Shown here: positions 11,531-24,627 of the stretch, one piece after another
How the letters are laid out: each line of letters starts with the position of its first letter
Position numbering within the stretch: position 1 is the first letter of the stretch
The notes under the pieces: generated by a model
Seen by the model: only the letters and a program-made list of their open reading frames with translations
Databases searched by the model: none
What the model was told of the DNA's origin: nothing
Translations under genes and position numbers: made by a program
Assembly: GCF_000003855.2 (NCBI RefSeq)
Contig: NW_003101667.1
Coordinates: 531,012 to 595,011, forward strand
Origin: Blastomyces gilchristii SLH14081
Taxonomy: Eukaryota > Ascomycota > Eurotiomycetes > Onygenales > Ajellomycetaceae
Reading direction: 5' to 3'
DNA: 64,000 nt

Positions 11531-12434
11531 AACAGCACATCAACAACTATAAATTCAGTATACTTCAAGGTCTGACTGAGCCTTTGATCCCTGCACAGTG
11601 AGATATATTAAATCTAGTTTTAATACCTCAATATTCAATAGATTCTGCAAGGGATTGAGAACAGCAATACTAGGTTTCTATTGAATTTGAGAATTAATTC
11701 TATATTGATATAATCATTGACAAAGTCTTCTATTTTGAGATATAAATAACCAGTTCCTCTACATCTCGCTGGCAATATTTATATTATCATATAGAAACAG
11801 ACTTATATTCTCTATAATATCAAGACTCTGAAGAGGGAAAGTCTTGATAGAGAGTATACAGTAGTGCATATCTTAGCAGTTTCTATCTCATTCTTCTGCA
11901 GCAGTTAATGTAAAAAAAGATCTTAGAAATAGTTTTTTACTTCTCTTGAAAAAGTAAGGTGTTTTTCTCTGAGTTTTATACAATATTCTTACAAAGAATT
12001 AAAAACAGAGTTGTTTTCTGTCATAATTTCATATTCTTTTAAGTAAGAATTACTTTTTCAGTGGCTGAAGAGCTTTCATTAATACTTAATTCTTTTTTAC
12101 ACTCTTTATTAACTGATTTGAGTTGCACACTTGTTGTGTGAGGAGAATTGAATGATTTAGAATAAAATTGAATAGTTTTAATCAATTTCTCTGCAAAAAA
12201 TTGATTTATTTTTTGTCAGTTTTTCTCTCAAAAACTGTCATATCATCTAATTTACTATCAATTGATATCATACTTTTTCTCACTGTATCTCAAGAAAGAG
12301 ATTGTAAAGATTTTATTGATTTATCTTAAAAATCAATTTTAGTTTATTAGATTCTCATTAAAAATCTAACCTAGTTACTGAACTAGTGTGAAAAAAATCA
12401 GGTGTTTTATACACAAAAGTCTTTTATTCTTCTT

Positions 12435-12560
12435 TTGAAACAGTCTGACCAACTTTTCAATTGAAAACAGACTTAGAAATCTCTTAATTGAAACAGTCTG
12501 ATCAACTTTTCAAAAGAGTTCAATAAATATCTCAATTGAAACAGTCTGACCAACTTTTCA
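12435..12560 (+). repeat. three 25-bp direct repeats upstream of LINE ORF1
   Basis: The unit ttgaaacagtctgaccaact (plus tttca) occurs at about 12435-12459, 12488-12512 and 12536-12560, with a period near 50 bp and almost no divergence. The last copy ends 13 bp before the ORF1 ATG at 12574. The position suggests a promoter or RNA-binding leader motif of the LINE. Confidence 0.8.
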
Positions 12561-12573
12561 GTGAGTGAGAACA

Positions 12574-14171
12574 ATGAGTTCAAAAATACACTCAGTTGAT
12601 GTGGAAAAAGATGCTTTCTCAAATGCTATTCCTGAGATCGAAATTCTGAAGAGAAGAAAGAAAGAAGAAATAGAGAAACAACAAGTTCTTGAAATACAGG
12701 AACTTGAAAAAGCAAGCAAGATTCTTAAAAAGCAGTGTCTGAGTGAGATGAATGAAGAAGTTCTGTTAATTCTTCATGCTCAGGCTAGACAACTACAGAA
12801 GATGATCAAGTTCAAACTTGGAATTTCAAACACAGTTCAAAAAACATTGAAAATTCCTGGTACAATCACTGACTCTTCATTTTACTCTTCTTCTTTTTCT
12901 ACTTCTTCTTCTTCTTTAAATCAGAAGAAAACATATGCTCAAGCAGCTGAATCTGCTGTCTCTAAATCTGCTGCCTCAAAACCGGCTCAAAATTCTGAGA
13001 AAACTGAGAAGAATACTGCTCATACTTCTATTCATAGAAAAGTGAAGAAAAAAATATAAAAAGAGAAAAACTTTCAAATCTCCAGAAATAGAAGACTTAT
13101 TCTCAAAGTCTCAAATCAGGACATCTTGCAAAGAAACAAGCTAAACTCAAATCTCATTTTCAGAATCAGAAATGAAATTAATCAGCAGTTCTTTTCTCAG
13201 TTGATGACTGATATTGAAGTTCAAAAATCAGTTATAGCTTCAATTGAGTCATTCTTCTTTGGAAACTTCATCATTCTGACTACAATGTCTGAATTCAGTG
13301 CAGAATTCCTTATTCAGAATGAGAATCTCTGAAAATCAGCAGTAGAATCTTTGTTAAACACAACAATTCTATCTGAGAGAGATGAAAAGTGGAACAAATT
13401 CATTCTTCATGATATTTCAGTTGAAATTTTTGACTGTGAAGAAGAAATGCTACTTCTCAAAAATGAATTAGAAGAATACAACTCTATTCAACTGAGAAAA
13501 GAGCCTGTATGACTAAATTCAATTGAGTTCAGACAAAGCAGAAGAAATGCCTCTATTCTAGTATATACAAAGACACTTGAACAGTCAAAGATCTCTGAAG
13601 TAAGAGTAGCAGGTTTGAAAATGAGAGTTCATGAATACAAAGACTCAAGAATGAATCTCAAAGCTCAAACACAGTGTTCAAACTGTCAGAGATATGAACA
13701 CTTTGCAATCTCTTGTTTTAGAGACTCAAAATGTGCATTCTGTGCCAGAGATCACAAAACTAGTGAGCATAAATGTGAAATATGCTCAAAAAGAGGTGAA
13801 ATATGTCAACACACTCTGCTTAAATGCTCTAATTGCAAAGAAAAACATGCATCTAGCTCAAAAGAATGTATGTTTGCTCCAAGAACTCAAAAGAACTGAA
13901 GAAAAGATGAAGCTCAAAGTCAATCTAGAACTGAAGAGAATAGTCAAGCCAGTAAATCTATGACTGTAAGCTTAAAAAGAAGAAACTCTTATCTATCTAA
14001 ATCTTCAAACTTCAATTCTTCAGCTAAATATAAACAGAATTTGAATCCTTAAACTTCTGTTAAGATTAGAGAATTGACAAATGACTCTGATAATAAACTA
14101 GATATAATGCAAGCAGTTGAGATTTCTACTTTTCAAAATAGTTATAATCTACTATCTGATGATAGTGATTA
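12574..14171 (+). pseudogene. LINE ORF1 (gag-like, zinc knuckles), broken
   Basis: This nucleic-acid-binding ORF1 protein of a Tad1/I-like LINE starts at ATG 12574 (an upstream GTG would add three codons). It reads with a Lys/Glu-rich coiled-coil-like N-terminus (residues about 20-75) and a Ser-rich linker. A C-terminal Cys-rich block at about 13675-13870 has a CSNCQRYEHFAISC knuckle followed by two further CxxC/H motifs, the usual LINE gag arrangement. In-frame stops fall at 13057 (TAA), 13330, 13510 and 13897 (TGA, expected Trp) and near 14050 (TAA). Between stops the frame is continuous, so damage is by point mutation, not indel. It is unusually well preserved compared with ORF2. Confidence 0.8.
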
Positions 14172-14201
14172 GATTCTACTCTATCTCTACTCTCTTTTAG
14201 T

Positions 14202-17200
14202 ATGAATATACAACAAAAACAACAAAAACAACAAAAAAAGTTTAAAAACTCTGTAAAAATCACATTTATTCAAAACAATATGAATAGAAACTCAAATTAC
14301 ATTTATTCTTATCTTCAAATTGTATTTGAATAAAAAGTTGATTTTATACTTCTTCAGAAACTGAATTTTAATACTGATTAAAAATCCATTATTTCTCATT
14401 CAAGCTACTATTACTTTCTATCTCAAAAGTCCGAGATAAAGTCAAGAGTAGTGATCTATGAGATAAAGAGATCAAGATATTAATTTAATCTAAGATTTAT
14501 TATCATATCTGACCCTGATATTCTGATGAGTGATATTATAGATAAAGAGAATGAGTTTGATACTATACAGCTTATAAATATCTATAATGAAAAGTTATTG
14601 AAGAACAATAACAATATCTGAACAATTAATAGAGAATTTTTAAACATAACTCTGTTAAGAAACTCTATAATTGCAGAAGATTTTAATACACATCATTGCT
14701 GATGAAATTCAGAATATAAAAGAGCAGTAAGAGCAGAGAGTCTAGTTGAATGAATCTTTGAGTATTCAATAGATCTAGTTAACAAGTCTGATCAACAAAC
14801 ATTCTTTAGAAAAGATATGAAACAGAAATCTATTATAGATCTAATCTTCATATCATAAAATCTAATTAAAAAAAGACTTGTAAACTGATTTATTAATTCA
14901 AATGAGACATCAGAATCAGATCATGAGATTATTCAATTTAATATTGAACTGAGTGAAAAATAAGTGAGTGAAAACCCTCTTCTCTCTAATCAGTATAACT
15001 TTGAAAAAGCTGATTGAAAAGCAGTTGAACAAAGTATAAAACTGTTAAAATCTGAAAAGCAGAGTGAGCTATATTGAAATCTCAGTCAAGATATCTCAAA
15101 TGAAATACTTGAGAATAGAGTAAAGCTCATTACATCTATTATTCTAACAAGTATTAGAGATCAAATTTCAAAGAAAAAGTCTTCTGAGTATTTCAAATCT
15201 TGATAATCAGATTCAGAGAAAGAGAATATATCACTTCATAACTATATTAATGAAAATGACTAGAAATGACCTGAACTTATATAAAATGAATTAGAGTCAG
15301 CTATCTTCTCAAGTTCAATTAAAAATGCTGTAGGGCCTGATTCAATCAATCACTTAATCATTCAAAATACATATTCCTACTTAAAGAATGAATATTTTAA
15401 GCTCTTTTTCAATCTCTTGAAAAATGAGTATCATTCTGAATGCTGAAGAGAAGCCACTAAAGTGATCCTTGTAAAACCTAATAGAAAAAGTTCAATTTCT
15501 AAGTTATATAGAGTAATATCTCTATTGAACTGTCTAGAAAAGGTTTTAGAAAAGATAATAGCTACTTAACTATCTTTTATAAGCTCTATTAATGATTCTC
15601 TTCTATTTGATGAATAAATAAAAGATAGAAAACAATGCTCTGTAATTAACACTGTTCTCTCAGTTGTTCATGACATTTAAATAGCAAAGCATGAAGATCT
15701 GAGCTCAACTGTAGTTTTTATTGATATAAAAGATGCATTTGATTATGTTTCAAAGTTAAAATTAATTCAGACTTTGAAGATGTTAAAAATGCCACTTTCT
15801 CTAAAAAAATAAGTTAAATGTTTTATATCTAAAAGAATCATACAACTATTCTTTAATGAAATGAAATGAGACAAGACTGAGATAGAAATAGAAGTACTGT
15901 AAGAATCTTCAATCTCACTTATTTTATTTGTAATATACACTGCATATCTATTGAAGAATAGAGATATGAAAATAGTGAGATCTTCAAGTTATATGAATGA
16001 TATTGATCTAGTCTACAGTTCAAAAACTATTAAAGAGAATTTAGAAGTGATTGAAAAAGCAGTAAAGAAAATCTTTGTTAGAGTAGATATCAATTAAATT
16101 TAATTTAATATGAATAAAACTGAGTTAATTCATTTCTTTTCTGAATTCAATGAGAAAGAACTATGTCTAACTATTTTAAATAGAGAGATTAAACTCAGTT
16201 TCAATGTCAAATCATTAGAAGTATGATTAAACTTCAAGTTGAATTTTAAATATCACATTCAACAAAGAACTGTTAAGACAGAAAGACTATTAAATACCAT
16301 AATCAGACTATTAAATACAGAGTGAGATCTATTCTTCCAGACTATGAGACAGTTAGATATAGTCTGTATCATCTCAGTAGCTGATTATGAAGTTCAAGTT
16401 TGATAAAATAATCAAGAGAATTTCACTGAACTCTTTCAAAGTCTGTAAAACAGTACTTTGAGAAGAATTCTGAGAGCATTCAAATCATCTCTTATTAAAG
16501 TAATGAAAATTGAAGCTTCAATTCTCTCTTCTGTTATTAGATTTGAAAAGACCTGTATAAACTATGCTCTGAGAGTTATAAAGATGAGCTCAAATCATAT
16601 AATCAGAGAAAGAGTCTCTTCTTCATTTTCATTAATTAACTCTGAAAATGAACTGGATTGGAATAGATTTCTTGATTGAAATGAAAATAATTCTTCAAAG
16701 AAAATGCTCTCTCAACTATACAGACTATACTCACTGATTAAAAATTAATTTTCTGCATTAAATATTGAAAAAGTTGATCATGAGAAGATATCTCTCTGAA
16801 GAGAAAAGCTTGAATCTCTCATAGACTTGTAAATAAGTGAACTATCTAAAGAGAGAGAATATGAACAGCATTTGAAGAGAATTTCTACAATTAATATAAA
16901 AGACTCTATTCTGATCTATTCAGATGACTCAAAAAATGAGAATTTGAATAGATTAGATACAGACATTGTTTATACTGAAGATAATATCAATTTTATCTCA
17001 GATTTCTGAAATTTAGAGTGTGAATCTAAAGTCTTTGATGATGAACTATTTATAATAGTGAAAGCTTTCAAACTCATTGAAATAAAATCTTATAAAAGAG
17101 AAAATAGTTTGAAAGAGATATGAATATTCTCTGATAGTCAAGCTACTTTAAAAAGACTTAGAAATAGTCAGATTCATAATAATTAAATGAATCTTGAACT

Positions 17201-17880
17201 GATTTTAAACTCTGTTTTGAAAATTTAAAAGAGAAGAATATTAAAACTGATAATTTATCTGCACTGAGTTTCTGCTCATATGAATATTTATGACACTGAA
17301 TTGACTGATTCAGCTGTAAAAAAGAGTTCAGAATTAAACAGATCTATTCAAAAAATAGTGTTCTGATCTTTTATAAAGAGAAAGATAAAAGAATCTTGTT
17401 TAGATAAGTGAAATAAAAGCTGATAGAAATAAAAGAAGAGTATACATTATTCAAGATTTGAAACAAAATCCAAATGAAAATCTTGTTTAATTAAATGTAA
17501 AAAGAAAATATTCTCATCTATAATACAGCTAAAACTAAGACATGGCTATTTCAAATCTTATATACAAAGATTTGATGATAGATTTGATTCAATAGAATGC
17601 TCATTCTGCAATGCAAATGAGAATTCTGAGTATATTGTAATACACTGTGCATTATACAATAGTCTCAGAGTCAGATTGAAAGAGAAGTATAATCTAAATC
17701 AATTAAATATGAGATTCTTACTCTCAACTGAGACAGGAATTAAATACTTAATAGACTTTCTATCAGAAACTCAAGCAGCTACAAGAAAATAGCTGAATTC
17801 AGAAATATCTGAATATGAAGACAAGGAAATTGATCAGCTAAAAACAGCTATACACTATCTTTTAATAATTTGTTTTGTTA
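14202..17880 (+). pseudogene. LINE ORF2 (endonuclease, RT, RNase H), broken
   Basis: This is the pol of the LINE, readable in one frame despite dozens of stops. The AP endonuclease lies near 14200-14950, with EDFNTHH and later SDHEIIQF as catalytic landmarks. Reverse transcriptase lies at about 15300-16450, with VFIDIKDAFD and the catalytic box read as YMNDID, the first Asp being changed to Asn. RNase H lies near 16900-17160 with YSDDSK and FSDSQA. A C-terminal CSFC...H..C zinc motif lies near 17600-17650. Most stops are TGA where Trp is expected. The end is near 17830-17880 by comparison with the second copy, which stops after EAEID. Confidence 0.85.
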
Positions 17881-18210
17881 TAGTCTCTCTTTACTTTACT
17901 TTTTCCTTTCTATTCTTTTCTATCTATCTATTTAATGTGTCTATCTTTAAGACTGTGTTCTCTTTTCTTTTGTCATGATATTGTCAAATGGTTTCAAAGT
18001 ATCAGAAGGTATTAAAATACTGTAATTTATAAACAGTTTTTATATTCTGAGCTGGAATTTTCTGATTTTGCATATCTGAAATTGGTAAATGTATAATAGT
18101 TGACTTTATAGATATAGGAAAAACTCTGAGAACTAAAAATTCTCAGGTAGATGTCATAGTCTCTGACTGCATACATCTATAATTGAAGAATAATAATAAT
18201 AATAATAAAG

Positions 18211-18657
18211 ATAAAGAGAGAGAGAGAGAGAAGAAGAGTGTTACTATAAATATGTAATAGTAGAAGAAGATTAAGAGAGTGTTAAACTAGAAGATAAAGA
18301 AGTCAAAACTGATAAGTTTTTTATTTATTGAGAGATAATAATTTTTGATAATACTTCTAGCCTTCAATTGATTAGCAGGAGCTGATAGAGAAGAAGAAAA
18401 TTGAGGTCTTATTCAGGTCTCAAATGCACTTTATAATTCAGAATATTGAGAAGACAGCTCTGCTCTCTGAGTATATCAATCTACTTACTACTGAGATGAA
18501 ACCTGAGACAGTAGATTAGAAAATGCAGGATTTTGAGATAGAGATTAATCTGATTAAGAGAAAGCAGCAGAAACTCTTCTCTGAGAAGATAGTGAAGAGA
18601 GATTTTAAAATGATTATCATCTCAGATAAGAAGAAGAAGAATAAGAAGAAGAATAGA
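18211..18657 (+). mobile_element. element D1, left part
   Basis: This is the first preserved part of an unassigned repeat, D, directly after the LINE tail. It aligns with about 32025-32480 of D2. On the plus strand it reads as a basic, Lys/Glu-rich, helical segment (for example KTALLSEY and a poly-Lys/Asn end), with few stops for about 300 bp. I do not recognise the protein. It ends at the A2 target site aagta (18658-18662). Confidence 0.6.
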
Positions 18658-18662
18658 AAGTA

Positions 18663-18932
18663 TGTAGCGAGCTGCGCCCGATCAATCATATAGACTATTT
18701 CATTACACTTCATAGATCCCGCCAAAAGCTCCGATTCTTAGTCATCAATCCTCAGTTAAAAAACCCATGAAATTCCTGTTCTTCTGCCCCGAAGCTCCAC
18801 TGTGTACATGTATAAATATTCACTTCAATCTCTGATTCCCACACTTTCTCTTTCTTTCCTTCTCTAATGTTTTTCACTTTGTATTATAAGACCTATATAT
18901 TATACCAATTTATTCAGTGAAAACCTCTTACA
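18663..18932 (+). repeat. A2 5' LTR
   Basis: A 270-bp LTR beginning tgtagcgagctgcgcc and ending cctcttaca. It keeps more CpG and CpC sites than the 3' LTR at 24353-24622, so the two LTRs of one element have decayed unequally. Confidence 0.88.
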
Positions 18933-18983
18933 CTTGAAAAACATTCATTGTCTTCTTATTAGAAATGATTACTCACTGAGATA

Positions 18984-19367
18984 TCTGAACGTGTTGCCCC
19001 GGTGGCCGAATGGTTAATACGGCCACTCAGTAGCACCTTGGCGTGGGAAATCAAGGCGCTTGGGTTCGAAACCCGCAGGGGATACATTAAATCCAGAACT
19101 CAAGCACCTCAGGTTTCTAATAAATACAGAGATGTATAAATCACTTCAATGAATCACTCTATGTTTCTGGACTGGGAAGTTATTATCACATGTATCTAAT
19201 TGTCACGTCTTTGTATTTTTCTATGTTCTTGTTATCTTGACATGATCTCAACACCTGTATTTCCTTCTGTATAATCAACAATTGACCTGTATTTAACATC
19301 ATGCAAGGACTCATTATAAGCTCCGCTTGTATATAAGAATAATGAAAGAATAATAATCTGAACATGT
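18984..19367 (+). mobile_element. tRNA-Ser-like SINE copy 3 with 11-bp TSD
   Basis: The plus-strand SINE (18995-19356) starts GCCCCGGTGGCCGAATGG, contains the perfect B box GGGTTCGAAACCC near 19061-19073, and ends in a short (TAA)n tail. Flanking duplications are tctgaacgtgt (18984-18994) and tctgaacatgt (19357-19367). The single difference is a CpG to CpA transition. The same site in A3 (near 59065-59085) is empty. Confidence 0.9.
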
Positions 19368-22300
19368 AACAACATGTAAGAAATAGAGAAATAAACAATC
19401 AGTTAAGTGATCACTGAGTCTCTAGATAGAAGCTTACTTATCAGTTACTCTGACTCTGTAACAAGATCTTATGAAGAGAATAAGATCTTACAAAGAGAAT
19501 ATCAGTAAAAGATCTGAGAGTTCTAACACAGATATATAAGATATTTATATAATTACACTTCTTCTGATTTCACAGTTATCACATATCTGATGAATAACAT
19601 ATCTATCAATAATATAAGAGAACTCTTGAACGCGAGTATAGATACAGTATCACAGTGACTCTGAGCAATGTTGAAATTATAATAATAATAAATAGCTGAT
19701 ATACATACAACTCAATAACATCAATATAAAGAGATTCAATAATTATCTTAACAAGAAACCCCTGCACAGACAATTTCAACACTGACAGAATTGAATATAA
19801 TGCAAGTGCTGAAAGAATGCTTAAATGCTTCTACATATTTTAATAGTTCTGATCTCACTCTCTACTCATCATAAAGATTGAAAATGCTCATGAAACTAAG
19901 TATAGATGAAGATGTCATCAGTTCACTAATTAATCAAGATTGATATATTAACAGACAATTGAAGAATCATACAAAACAGAAGTTTCATTCATGAATAAAA
20001 GCATGTGAATCAGTATTGTAAATATCTGATAATATTATCAAATATCTTGATATTCTGTTCTGAGACACTGTCATACAACAGAAAGTATTAGATTGATTAC
20101 AGAGTGTCTGACAGAGAAACGCTTCTCTTACAACATTCATTTCTGACTTCAATATCAAGATTCTAGAAGCAGATGATCAATCTTGAAAGAATTGAATGAA
20201 GATTAGTATGCTGAAGAAGACATTAACTTTCAAACTCTTACAGAGTCTTATAAGTATAAATGAAGACCTGACTTATAAAGGCTTCTGTATACAACTTCAG
20301 ACATTGAATGATCATCTTATCAAGCTCAAGAGTATACAGAACAGTGACAGAAAATATTACATCTCAGTCACTCATACATCTGTACTGAGGAATAACAACA
20401 ATGACACAGATATCATGAACTGAGTAGACTTGAATATCTATGCATAAGCAAGAGTCTCTGTCATTCAAACAGACTTCTGAGTTTCTGAAATCACTTCTGA
20501 AGAAGTTGTCAATTAACATCAATGAGAAGTATGCATCAACTGTAACTGATCAGAACACATTGCTTTCAACTACTAATCAGCCTATGTGCCTCCTCACTTA
20601 AAGAATGAATCAGCATCTGTCCGCGTCAACCACATTGCATTGAAGAAAGATTCAGAAGATAACTATGAGAATGTCTTAATGAAACAGGAAAAAGAATAGC
20701 TTCTATTCAAATTCATAAACAGAAGCTTGAAGAGATTGAATAATAACAATTTGAAGAGAAAATAACAATGAATATGATTCTTGTATCTGCTGTGATCAAT
20801 AACATGTATAATATGAAAGTCATGATAGACAGTGATCTATGTTATTATGCAATGATTAAATCTTCAGTTGTAAGACATTATAATCTTCAGTGTATTCTCT
20901 TATCAAAACCGTGACTTTTCACAGAATTTAATAACTCAAAAGATGTTTGTACCTGTTACATGATGAAGTTGAACATAGATGTCAGAGAACATCAACATGA
21001 AGATGCCTATGTATATGAAGTTGATAATCTTGATTATAATCTTATATTAGAACTTGTCTGACTATCTGAACAAGGCATCTTATTAAACACTTAAAATTGA
21101 AGCTTAATATTTCCTAATAATGATAGAGTTCATAAAGATGATATTCACAAGACTATAAATCTGACACAGATCTCTGTCAATATCTATGAAATGCTTTGAA
21201 AAAGAAGTTGCTGAAAAAATCACTGATGACAGAATTATATAGCAATCTATTTCATCAGCCTGACTGATATCAAGAAAGCTCTAGAGAAGTTATTCTGTAC
21301 TACAATAACAGATTCTCATACAAAACTCTCTTAATAATATCATGAATATTTAGATGTCTTCTGATAAGACAATATTACAAATATATCTCTCTTACAAGAT
21401 TCAGAAGTGAATCACAGTATCAAGTTAGAAAAGAAGAATAATAAGAATTCTAAGTCATTATGAGACTCTTTTTATAATATGTTTCAAGAGGAACTTCTTC
21501 TTCTTCAAAAGACACTCAATGATCTGTTGAATAAGAGATTTATATATATTAGCAAGTCTTCTACTGCAGCTTCTATTCTCTTTGCAAAGAAATCAGATGA
21601 AGAACTTCAATTCTGTGTGAACTATTGAGAATTGAACAGATTAATCAAGAAGAACTGCTATTCTTTATCTCTTATCAATGAAACTCTAGCTTGTATTGAA
21701 CAAGCTCAATAATTTACAAAACTAGATATCATCATCACATTTCATAAAATCTGTATTACTGAAAAAGATAAATGACTTACAGCATTCTGAACACATTATA
21801 ATCTTTTTGAATGAATAGTTATACTCTTTGAACTGACTAATGCTCTCAGTATATTTCAGAAGTATATTAACTAAGCACTCTGAGATTTTCTTGATGAATT
21901 TGCATCTGCATATCTCAATGACATTCTCATCTTCACTGATGAGTTCAGAAAAGAATATCAAGAACACATGTAAAGAGTATTATATTAATTATAAGAAGTA
22001 GAACTATCAATAGATATTGATAAGTGTAATTTCAAAGTCAAGAGTATCAAATATCTAGATTTTATCATAGAAGCTGGCAAGAGAATTTGAATGAATTCTG
22101 AGAAAGTCTTCATCATTCTTGAATGAGAAGCTTCACATACTGTGAAAGATGTATAAAGCTTCATTGAATTTGCTAACTTCTATCAGTGATTTATACAAAA
22201 CTTCTCAGATATTATGAGACCATTTACAGAACTTATTAAGAAAGACTCAGTATTTCAGTGATCAATGAATGCTGAAGCTGCATTCACATAGATAAAGAAG

Positions 22301-24352
22301 ATGTTCATCAACATCTCTCTGCTAATAATATTTAACTCTGATTGTGAAACAGGTGTTAAAGCTGACTTCTCTGACTATATTACAGAGAGAGCTATATTAT
22401 AATATAATAATGAAGATGTCTTACAATCATGCATCTTCATGTCTAAGAAACTGAGTTCTGCTGAATGCAACTATGAGATCTATGATAAGAAACTTCTTAC
22501 AATTGTATACTGTCTAGAAGAATGAGACTCTGAACTCTGAAGTGTCTTCAAATTTGAGATAATCACAGATTATAAAAACCTCAAGTATTTCACAATCATC
22601 TGCAAGCTTATCAAATGTCAGATGCAATGATTCAAGCTATTAAGCTGTTTTCATTTCACTATACACTATCACCTCAGCAGTCAGAACTTGATAGCAGATG
22701 CCCTCTCATGATGAGAGCAAGATATGTCATTCAATGTAACAGACATGTATTGAATGAACTGAGAACATCAGCTCTTGAATCTGAAGATATTAGTTGATCA
22801 CAATGAGATCACTTATAACACTATACACACTTTATTAATCAGAACATCTTCTGAATCTACACTGAATGAATTGTAATATCTAACAGCTCAAACTGATGAA
22901 CTTCTTCAAGTGCTCACTGAAGCAGTATATCAAGAAGCATTCTGATTCTTCTCAGAACTATGTATAAGAACTGATATCTTGAAATGCTCAATTGATGACA
23001 ATAACACTCTGTGATTCTGTGAATGACACTGAGTTTCTCACTCTGAACCCTTGTGCACTCAGATAATACAAGAGATGTATGATTCTCATATAACTGATTA
23101 TTCAGGTTGTAAACAACTGTATTGAATAGTCTCTTAAGAGTTCTACTGACCTGAGATATTAAACAGTATCAGACATTTTATCTGAAACTGTAACTATTAT
23201 TCTTTTATCATCTCATAAAAGAACTGTAGAAAAGATCTGCTGAAATCACTTAATATCTCTGATAGAATCTGATGAGATGTGATAATTGACTTTGCTATTG
23301 ATCTCTCTGAGAGTAAGAATTGTAGAAATGTTCTGATTATCATGAACTGATTGAGCAAAAATATAATATTGAAACTTTGTGATAAGATGAATACTGAACA
23401 AGTTGCTGAAGCTTTTCTATAGAGTCTATTCTATTAAATGCATGAATTACTGAGATCTATAGTATCAGATTAAAGCTGTCAATTTATGAGTGCTCTCTGA
23501 ATAAGAATCTGTCAAGTTCTCAAGATTATACACTGTTTATCAACTGTCTATCACTCTGAGACTGATGATATATCAGAACAGATAATTCAGACTGTAAAGA
23601 ATTATCTTTATAAGTTCTGTAATCACTTATAAGATAATTAGTATGATCTTCTTCTACACACTGAAGTTGCTATCAATGACTGAGATGCTGTTTTAACAGA
23701 TGTAAGCCTGTTCTTTCTCACACATGAATATCATATAAAGATATTGAATCTTCTAGAGATTATACATTTCACACTGAACCTCTGTAGTCTGATTCAGATC
23801 ACTGATAATATAGTAATAAAGCTCTGAGATACTCATAATTGAGCAGAAGTCTTCATAATGAGCACTAAACAGAATTAAGAAGATTAAACTAATATTCACT
23901 GAGATTCTGCTGAGCAATATGAGATAGAAGATCTAGTATGATTAAATCTTAAGAATATATGAATCACACACTCATCTCATACACTGAATTACTGTCATAT
24001 TAAATATAAAGTGATAGAAGTTCTAGACAGTTATAATTACTATCTTGACACATTATTAAAGATTTATAATGTCTTTTATATGAGCTTGCTTCACTGCACT
24101 ATCACTGATCTGTTCTCTTCTTAACTGACTTCTGATTGACAGTTATCAGAGATTGTAGAAGAAGACAATGAACTTGAGTGAGAGATTGAAGATATTCTCA
24201 ATGAGAGACTTCACAGTCACAGCTGATAATATCTTGTGAAATGAGTCAGTTATAATTGCCTGATCTGAACTCTGAGCTCTGTATTATCTGAAACAATGAC
24301 TCTTGACTGATGAGAACTACACACAATCTCATCTCTGAAAAGAAGAGATTAA

Positions 24353-24622
24353 TGTGACAGGCTGCATCTGGTCAATTATATAGACTATGTCATTACACTT
24401 CATAGATCTCACTGAAAGCTCTGATCCTTGATTGCTGAGTCTCAGTTAAAAAACTCATGAAATTCCTGTTCTTCTACTCTGAAGCTTTACTATGTATGTG
24501 TATAAATATTCACTCTGATCACTGATTCTCACACTTTCTCTTTCTTTTCTTCTCTAATATTTTTCACTTTGTATTATAAGATCTATATATTATACCAATC
24601 TATTCAGTGTAGATCTCTTACA
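24353..24622 (+). repeat. A2 3' LTR
   Basis: A 270-bp LTR, partner of 18663-18932, followed by the aagta target duplication at 24623-24627. Confidence 0.88.
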
Positions 24623-24627
24623 AAGTA

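Larger units (their letters stand above)
11531..18210 (+). mobile_element. near-full-length Tad1/I-like LINE
   Basis: A non-LTR retrotransposon on the plus strand. Its layout is an AT-rich 5' leader (about 11.53-12.57 kb, start uncertain), ORF1 with gag-like zinc knuckles, ORF2 with AP-type endonuclease, reverse transcriptase and RNase H, a 3' UTR, and a (TAA)n tail at about 18189-18210. The RNase H after RT and the CCHC knuckles in ORF1 point to the I/Tad1 side of the LINE tree. A second copy (26765-28060) shares the 3' third and the same tail. Stops, mostly TGA at Trp positions, kill both frames. It is a candidate partner for the SINE, which has the same (TAA)n tail type. Confidence 0.85.
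18663..24622 (+). mobile_element. complete chromodomain Ty3/gypsy element A2
   Basis: Full-length copy of the A family on the plus strand: 270-bp LTRs at 18663-18932 and 24353-24622, with 5-bp target duplications aagta at 18658-18662 and 24623-24627. The empty target survives in D2 near 32475-32480. Gag (about 19650-20700) has a knuckle beginning CINCN. Protease is near 20770-21060, RT near 21560-22000 with YLNDILIF, RNase H near 22300-22720, integrase near 22950-23700, and a chromodomain near 24170-24310 (LVKW motif). Stops are everywhere, mainly TGA in place of Trp. A SINE at 18995-19356 lies just inside the 5' LTR. Confidence 0.9.
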
